A stretch of 54,102 bases of DNA from Actinomadura litoris (GTDB lineage Bacteria > Actinomycetota > Actinomycetes > Streptosporangiales > Streptosporangiaceae), in NCBI RefSeq assembly GCF_009733595.1, contig NZ_WOFH01000024.1, positions 17,539 through 71,640 on the forward strand, read 5' to 3'. The position numbers were made by a program, and so were the translations under genes. The notes beneath the pieces were generated by a model. The model made no database searches and was not told where the DNA came from. It saw nothing but the letters and a program-made list of their open reading frames with translations. Numbering within the stretch: position 1 is the first letter of the stretch; every line of letters begins with the position of its first letter. Of the stretch, positions 48,996 through 54,102 are shown piece after piece.

Positions 48996-51586
48996 CGCAG
49001 GTCGCCGTTCGTCATCCCCTCCGGCGCGGGCGGCAGCGCGACCAGGCCCAGCTCGGCGCGCACCGGCAGCGCCGGATGGCTCGGGACGACCCGGACCCCG
49101 TACCCGAACGCGCCGCTGCGCGCCAGCGGCACCTCCCCGGCGTAGCGGACCCTGCCGTCCCCGGCGGGCCCGGCCGCCTCCAGCTCCAGGTAGGACGGCT
49201 CGACCAGCGCGTCGGTGTCATCGACCCGGCCGTAGGCGACCTCCACCGCGACGTCGCCGGGGTCGAGGGCGCCGAGGTCCACGACGACCCGCACCGCCAA
49301 CCGCGCCCCCACCTGCGGGGACTCCTCACCGCTCCCCTCGACGTGCTCGACGGCGACGCGCGGCCACGCCTCCCGGACCCGCCGCTTCCACGCCGCCAGC
49401 CCGCGCGCCCCGGCGAAGCCGTCGGCGGCCATCGCGCGGGCGGACGCGGCGGCGGGCCCGTAGTAGCCCTCCACGTAGTCGCGGACCATGCGGGACGCGA
49501 GCACCTTCGGCCCGAGCGTCGCGATCGTGTGCCGGACCATCTCCAGCCAGCGGCGCGGCAGGCCCGCCGCGTCCCGGTCGTAGAAGGCGACGGCGACCTG
49601 GTCCTCGATCAGCCCGTGCAGCGCCGCGGCCTCCAGCTCGTCGCGGCGCTCGGGGCTCGCGAGGCCGTCGGCGGACGGGATCGCCCAGCCGTTCCGCCCG
49701 TCGTACCACTCCTCCCACCAGCCGTCGAGGATCGACAGGTTCAGACCGCCGTTCAGCGCCGCCTTCATGCCGGACGTCCCGCACGCCTCCAGGGGCCGCA
49801 GCGGGTTGTTCATCCACACGTCGCAGCCCTGCACGAGCAGCCGTCCGAGCGCCATGTCGTAGTCGGGCAGGAACACGATGCGGTGCCGGACCTCCTCGTC
49901 CCCGGCGAACCGCACGATGTCCTGGATGAGCCGCTTGCCGCCCTCGTCCGCCGGGTGCGCCTTCCCGGCGATGACGATCTGCACGGGCCGGTCGGGGTCG
50001 AGCAGCAGCGCGCGCAGCCGCCGCTCGTCGCGCATCATCAGCGTGAGCCGCTTGTAGGACGGGACGCGCCGCGCGAACCCGATCGTCAGCACGTCCGGGT
50101 CGAGCGCGTCCTCGGTCCAGGACAGCTCGGCCTCGCTCGCGCCGCGCCGCCGCCACGCCTCGCGGAGCCGGCGCCGCGCGTCCACGACGAGCCGCTCGCG
50201 CAGCAGCCGCCGCACCCGCCAGATCTCGCCGCCCTCGACCTCCAGCACGCCCTCCCAGCCGCGCGAGGACTCCACCACCGAGGGCACCTCGCGGGCCGCG
50301 AGGTCGAAGACCTCCCGGGCCACCCACGTCCCGGCGTGCACGCCGTTGGTGACCGACCCGATCGGGACCTCGGCGGTGTCGAACCCGCCCCACAGGCCGC
50401 CGAACATCTCGCGGCTGACCCGGCCGTGCAGCGCGCTGACCCCGTTCACCCGCTGCGCGAGCCGCATCCCCATCACCGCCATGTTGAACACGGTGCGGTC
50501 GCCGCCGGGGTAGTCCTCGGCGCCGAGCGCGAGGACGTGCTCGACGGGGACGTCCGGATCCTCGTTCGCGCCGCCGAAGTAGCGGGCGACCAGCTCGCGG
50601 GGGAACCGGTCGATGCCCGCCGGGACGGGCGTGTGCGTGGTGAACACCGTCCCGGCGCGGGCCGCCTCCAGCGCCTCGCCGAACCCCAGCCCGTGCCCGG
50701 TGACCAGCTCGCGGATGCGCTCCAGGCCGAGGAACCCGGCGTGGCCCTCGTTGGTGTGGAACACCTCGGGCTCGGCGTGCCCGGTGATCCGGCAGTACGC
50801 GCGGATCGCCCGCACCCCGCCGATGCCGAGCAGCATCTCCTGGAGCAGCCGGTGGTCGCCGCCGCCCCCGTAGAGCCGGTCGGTGACCTCGCGGGCCTCG
50901 GGGTCGTTGTCCTCGACGTCGGAGTCGAGCAGGAGCTGCGGGACGCGGCCGACCCGCGCGAGCCACACCTGCGCGCGCAGTTCGCGGTCCTTCGGCAGGC
51001 CGACGCGGACCCGCACCGGCGTCCCGTCGGGCTCGCGCAGCAGCGTCAGCGGCAGCCCGTTCGGGTCGAGCGGCGGGTAGCGCTCCAGCTGCCACCCGTC
51101 CGGCGACAGCGACTGCGAGAAGTAGCCGTGCCGGTAGAGCAGCCCCACCGCGATGATCGGGACGCCGAGGTCGCTGGCGGCCTTGAGGTGGTCGCCCGCC
51201 AGGATGCCGAGCCCGCCGGAGTACTGCGGCAGCGCGGCGGCGATCCCGTACTCGGGCGAGAAGTAGGCGACGCAGGCGGGCGCCGCGCCGCGCGCCTGGT
51301 ACCAGCGCGGGGCGGTCAGGTACTCGCGGAGATCTTCGGCCGTGTCGTGGAGGCGGCGCAGGAACCGGCGGTCGGCGGCCAGCCGCGCGAGCCGCTCCGG
51401 CGCGACCTCGCCGAGCAGCCGCACCGGGTCGCGGCCCACGGCCTCCCACAGCGCCGGATCGACGTCGCGGAACAGGTCGAGCGTCTCGTGGTGCCACGAC
51501 CAGCGCAGGTTGAGGACGAGCTCCTCAAGCGGCCTGAGCGGCTCGGGAAGGACGGTGCGTACCGTGAAACGTCGGATTGCCTTCAC
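48992..51586 (-). CDS. glgP: Alpha-glucan (glycogen/maltodextrin) phosphorylase
   Basis: The product is about 864 aa, the actinobacterial phosphorylase form with an extra N-terminal DUF3417 domain (about 15-115, ELVLNLRWSWHHETLDLFRDV). The PLP lysine is in GTSGMKAALNGGLNLSILDGWW (about residue 605). Other motifs are AYFSPEYGIAAALPQYSGGLGILAGDHLKAA and MNNPLRPLEACGTS. The enzyme releases glucose-1-phosphate from alpha-1,4-glucan, or in actinobacteria may also act on maltose-1-phosphate chains. GTG at 51584-51586 has GGAG 5 nt upstream. It is divergent from glgE, with a 17-bp tandem repeat in the shared control region. Confidence 0.96.
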   Translation of the reverse strand: MKAIRRFTVRTVLPEPLRPLEELVLNLRWSWHHETLDLFRDVDPALWEAVGRDPVRLLGEVAPERLARLAADRRFLRRLHDTAEDLREYLTAPRWYQARGAAPACVAYFSPEYGIAAALPQYSGGLGILAGDHLKAASDLGVPIIAVGLLYRHGYFSQSLSPDGWQLERYPPLDPNGLPLTLLREPDGTPVRVRVGLPKDRELRAQVWLARVGRVPQLLLDSDVEDNDPEAREVTDRLYGGGGDHRLLQEMLLGIGGVRAIRAYCRITGHAEPEVFHTNEGHAGFLGLERIRELVTGHGLGFGEALEAARAGTVFTTHTPVPAGIDRFPRELVARYFGGANEDPDVPVEHVLALGAEDYPGGDRTVFNMAVMGMRLAQRVNGVSALHGRVSREMFGGLWGGFDTAEVPIGSVTNGVHAGTWVAREVFDLAAREVPSVVESSRGWEGVLEVEGGEIWRVRRLLRERLVVDARRRLREAWRRRGASEAELSWTEDALDPDVLTIGFARRVPSYKRLTLMMRDERRLRALLLDPDRPVQIVIAGKAHPADEGGKRLIQDIVRFAGDEEVRHRIVFLPDYDMALGRLLVQGCDVWMNNPLRPLEACGTSGMKAALNGGLNLSILDGWWEEWYDGRNGWAIPSADGLASPERRDELEAAALHGLIEDQVAVAFYDRDAAGLPRRWLEMVRHTIATLGPKVLASRMVRDYVEGYYGPAAASARAMAADGFAGARGLAAWKRRVREAWPRVAVEHVEGSGEESPQVGARLAVRVVVDLGALDPGDVAVEVAYGRVDDTDALVEPSYLELEAAGPAGDGRVRYAGEVPLARSGAFGYGVRVVPSHPALPVRAELGLVALPPAPEGMTNGDLR

Positions 51587-51729
51587 GCGACTCCACGCTA
51601 GGCGAGGCACCCCGGTGGACGCGAGGCGGGGACCCGAGCCTCACCCGGTGGCCCGTTCCACTGCCGGCCGTTTGCCCGCGCTCGACCGTCCGCCGACCCT
51701 GGCGCCCGATCGGCGGGTCGTTCGCCCAA

Positions 51730-51808
51730 GCCGGTGGAAAGTACGAGCCGGTGGAAAGTACGAGCCGGTGGAAAGTACGAGGCGGCGGAGAGTGCGAGGC
51801 GGTGAGAC
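51730..51808. repeat. 17-bp tandem repeat between glgP and glgE
   Basis: GCCGGTGGAAAGTACGA occurs at 51730, 51747 and 51764 (three exact copies), then a degenerate copy at 51781 and a partial one at 51798. The array fills the middle of the 277-bp divergent promoter region of glgP and glgE. It resembles an iteron-like or multi-site operator and the GAAAGTAC core is A/T-richer than its surroundings. No known box is recognised. Confidence 0.85.
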
Positions 51809-51863
51809 CTGGGTTCACGCGCTCCGGACGTTTCACGCGTCCCGGTCGGGTAGGGGATGGCAC

Positions 51864-53861
51864 ATGCGCGGCGAGTCCGGAAACTCCCAGAAAACCGGCA
51901 TTCCGAGGCTCGGTCGAGTACCGATCCTCGACGTCTTCCCCGTGGTGGGGGGCGGTGGTTGGCCCGCCAAGGCGGTGGCGGGCGAGACGATCGATGTGAG
52001 CGCCACGGTGTTCCGCGAGGGGCACGAGATGCTGGGCGCGGCCGTGGTCCTGCGGACCCCGGACGGCGAGAAGCTGCCCGGCGTCCGGATGAGCGATACC
52101 GGCGAGGGCCTGGACCGCTGGACGGCGCGGGTGACGCCGACCGAGCCCGGGACGTGGGCGTTCCGGGTCGAGGCGTGGGGCGACCCGGTCGCCCACTGGC
52201 TGCACGACGCGGAGATCAAGGTGCCGCGCGGCCAGGACGTCGACCTGGTGCTGGCCGAGGGGGCGCTGCTGTTCGCCCGGGCGGCCGACGGCGTCCCGAG
52301 CAAGGACCGTGCCACACTCGACCGGCTCGCCCGCCATCTCGCCGACAGGACCGCCCCGGTGGCGGAGCGGATGGAGGCCGCCCGCGACCCCGACGTCGCG
52401 GAGGCGCTGGAGCACTACCCGCTGCGCGACCTGCTGACCGTCACCGAGTGGTTCCCGCTGGTCGTGCACCGGCAGCGCGCCCTGTTCGGCTCCTGGTACG
52501 AGTTCTTCCCGCGGTCGGAGGGCGCGTCCTTCGACCCGATGGGGCGGCGCGGCCCGATGTCCGGAACGCTCCGGACGGCGATGAAGCGGCTGCCCGCGAT
52601 CGCCGAGATGGGGTTCGACGTGGTCTACCTGCCGCCGGTCCACCCGGTCGGCACCACGAACCGCAAGGGCCCCAACAACACGCTGGACGCCGGACCCTAC
52701 GACCCGGGAACGCCCTGGGCGATCGGCTCCCCCGACGGCGGCCACGACGCCGTCCACCCCGACCTCGGGACGCTCGACGACTTCGACGCGTTCGTCGAGT
52801 ACGCGAACGGCCAGGGCCTTGAGGTGGCGTTGGACCTGGCGTTGCAGTGCTCGCCGGACCACCCCTGGGTGACCGAGCATCCCGAATGGTTCACCACGCG
52901 CGCCGACGGCACCATCGCCTACGCCGAGAACCCGCCGAAGAAGTACCAGGACGTCTATCCGCTGAACTTCGACAACGATCCCGAGGGGCTGGCCGCCGAG
53001 GTGCGGCGGATCGTGCACCACTGGATCGACCACGGCGTCCGCATCTTCCGCGTGGACAACCCCCACACCAAACCCGTCCCGTTCTGGGAACTGCTGCTGG
53101 CCGACGTGCACGCCACCCACCCCGACGTGCTGTTCCTGGCCGAGGCGTTCACCCGGCCCGCCATGATGCACACCCTGGCCAAAATCGGGTTCCACCAGTC
53201 CTACACCTACTTCACCTGGAAGAACTCCGCCGACGAACTCCGCGAATACATGAGCGAACTCGCCGGCCCCGCCGCCGCCTACATGCGCCCCAACCTGTTC
53301 ACCAACACCCCCGACATCCTCCACGAATACCTCCAGCACGGCGGCCGCCCGGCCTTCGTCATCCGCGCGGTCCTGGCCGCGCTGCTCTCACCGACCTGGG
53401 GCGTCTACTCCGGCTACGAGCTCTGCGAGAACATCCCCGTCCGCCCCGGCAGCGAGGAATACCGCGACTCGGAGAAATACCAGTACCGCCCCCGCGACTG
53501 GGACACCGCCGACACCCTGGCGCCCCTCATCACCCGGCTCAACACCCTCCGCAACACCCACCCCGCGCTCCAGCAGCTCCGCAATCTGCGTTTCCACACG
53601 ATCGACCAGCCCGAGTTCCTCGCGTTCTCCAAACGGCACGCGGGCGACGTGGTCCTGGTCATCGTCAACCTCAACCCCCACCAGGCACGGGAGGCGACCG
53701 TCCATCTGGATCTGCCCGCACTCGGACTCCCCGACGACCCCGACCATTCCTTCACCGTCACAGACCAACTGGACGGCGCCGCCTACACCTGGCGGCGATC
53801 CAACTACGTCCGGCTGGATCCACACGTACAGCCCGCCCACATCCTCACCTTCGGAGAGTGA
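51864..53861 (+). CDS. glgE: Alpha-1,4-glucan:maltose-1-phosphate maltosyltransferase GlgE
   Basis: This 665-aa GH13_3 enzyme extends alpha-glucan with maltosyl units from maltose-1-phosphate. It has an N-terminal beta domain (about 10-115), the helical insert domain S (about 120-215) and the catalytic barrel. The nucleophile is Asp398 in RIFRVDNPHTKP and the acid/base Glu427 in LFLAEAFTRP, matching known GlgE placement. KKYQDVYPLNFDND and YYTWK-like YTYFTWKNSADELREY are also typical. ATG at 51864 is the first start giving the GRVPILDVFPVV opening. The last third (from about 53040) uses noticeably more C-ending, A-containing codons than the rest. TreS follows 6 nt later, so they form an operon. 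Confidence 0.97.
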   Translation: MRGESGNSQKTGIPRLGRVPILDVFPVVGGGGWPAKAVAGETIDVSATVFREGHEMLGAAVVLRTPDGEKLPGVRMSDTGEGLDRWTARVTPTEPGTWAFRVEAWGDPVAHWLHDAEIKVPRGQDVDLVLAEGALLFARAADGVPSKDRATLDRLARHLADRTAPVAERMEAARDPDVAEALEHYPLRDLLTVTEWFPLVVHRQRALFGSWYEFFPRSEGASFDPMGRRGPMSGTLRTAMKRLPAIAEMGFDVVYLPPVHPVGTTNRKGPNNTLDAGPYDPGTPWAIGSPDGGHDAVHPDLGTLDDFDAFVEYANGQGLEVALDLALQCSPDHPWVTEHPEWFTTRADGTIAYAENPPKKYQDVYPLNFDNDPEGLAAEVRRIVHHWIDHGVRIFRVDNPHTKPVPFWELLLADVHATHPDVLFLAEAFTRPAMMHTLAKIGFHQSYTYFTWKNSADELREYMSELAGPAAAYMRPNLFTNTPDILHEYLQHGGRPAFVIRAVLAALLSPTWGVYSGYELCENIPVRPGSEEYRDSEKYQYRPRDWDTADTLAPLITRLNTLRNTHPALQQLRNLRFHTIDQPEFLAFSKRHAGDVVLVIVNLNPHQAREATVHLDLPALGLPDDPDHSFTVTDQLDGAAYTWRRSNYVRLDPHVQPAHILTFGE

Positions 53862-53867
53862 CGAGAG

Positions 53868-54102
53868 TTGAGCGGATCCCACGAGCCACACCCTCCCTCC
53901 GAGATCCCGCAGGAGGCCCTGCCCACCCTCTCCGAACCGGTCGCGGACGCATTCCGCACCGAGACCCCGCGTGATCCGCATTGGTTCAAGACGGCGGTGT
54001 TCTATGAGGTGTCGGTCCGGGGCTACGCCGATTCCAACGGCGACGGCTACGGCGACCTGCGCGGCCTGATCAACAAACTCGACCACCTGCAATGGCTGGG
54101 CA
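53868..54102 (+). CDS. treS: Trehalose synthase TreS (5' part, cut by window edge)
   Basis: A TTG at 53868-53870, 6 nt after the glgE stop, opens a frame that runs to the window edge. A 40-residue variable leader precedes DPHWFKTAVFYEVSVRGYAD and GDGYGDLRGLINKLDHLQWL, the first beta strand of the GH13_16 TreS barrel. The in-frame codon three triplets before is the glgE TGA, so TTG is the only start before the conserved region. TreS interconverts maltose and trehalose and, with maltokinase, feeds maltose-1-phosphate to GlgE. The gene continues past the right edge. Confidence 0.88.
   Translation, partial: MSGSHEPHPPSEIPQEALPTLSEPVADAFRTETPRDPHWFKTAVFYEVSVRGYADSNGDGYGDLRGLINKLDHLQWLG

Noticed and set aside
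53868..54102. Start of treS at a later GTG
   Set aside because: The only later GTG is inside the conserved TAVFYEV strand, too far into the domain; the TTG at 53868 fits operon spacing.

Overview
The window is chromosomal DNA of a high-GC actinomycete. It has strong G/C preference at third codon positions, frequent GTG and some TTG starts, ATGA/GTGA stop-start overlaps, an F420-type oxidoreductase, PadR/TetR/HxlR regulators, a serA/ilvC-ilvN-ilvB block, a GatCAB operon, several Ser/Thr kinases and the GlgP-GlgE-TreS alpha-glucan cluster. A Streptosporangiales or Thermomonosporaceae-type organism (for example Actinomadura) fits best, but that placement is inference. Most of the window is core-genome-like; I see no prophage, intact insertion sequence, CRISPR array, rRNA or tRNA.

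Layout. 1-435: tandem ~70-bp repeats and a terminator. 436-2022: serA. 2.3-5.0 kb: a thymidylate-synthase-like protein and a DUF2079 membrane protein. 5.2-9.1 kb: a translationally coupled PadR-ABC ATPase-FtsX permease operon with its probable operator, then an orphan glycosyltransferase-associated domain protein. 10.1-13.6 kb: ilvBNC with a complete attenuator: a leader peptide carrying Ile-Ile-Leu-Val-Val-Leu, an alternative hairpin and a U-tract terminator. 13.8-16.6 kb: a GGDEF-EAL protein. 16.8-17.0 kb: a previously easy-to-miss 56-codon gene with its own Shine-Dalgarno sequence and terminator. 17.1-18.2 kb: a lipoprotein PQQ-type sugar dehydrogenase. 18.3-22.0 kb: gatC-gatA-(AAA ATPase remnant)-gatB. 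22-24.6 kb: a small membrane protein and a second GGDEF-EAL protein. 24.8-32.6 kb: ligA, a MetE-C-like protein, mnmA, a conserved hypothetical, a DUF1206 protein and a cysteine desulfurase. 32.6-34.5 kb: TetR and MFS. 34.6-36.3 kb: etfBA. 36.5-41.0 kb: three Ser/Thr kinase-like genes. 41.1-45.0 kb: acyl-ACP desaturase, SDR, F420/NADP oxidoreductase with a divergent HxlR regulator, and enoyl-CoA hydratase. 45.2-49.0 kb: a SNF2 helicase-SWIM pair. 49.0-54.1 kb: glgP, divergent glgE and the start of treS.

How the genes work together. The cysteine desulfurase supplies sulfur that MnmA puts on tRNA wobble uridine. IlvBN and IlvC make the branched-chain precursors under predicted attenuation control. 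EtfAB, the hydratase and the desaturase belong to fatty-acid metabolism. GlgE, GlgP and TreS form the trehalose/maltose-1-phosphate/alpha-glucan pathway.

No wholly new system is evident. The most interesting items are a tandem kinase/pseudokinase pair sharing the same multi-TM C-terminal domain, a decayed AAA ATPase cassette inside the gat operon, the isolated 56-aa gene, and several unexplained short-period tandem repeats placed at gene ends or in divergent promoters.
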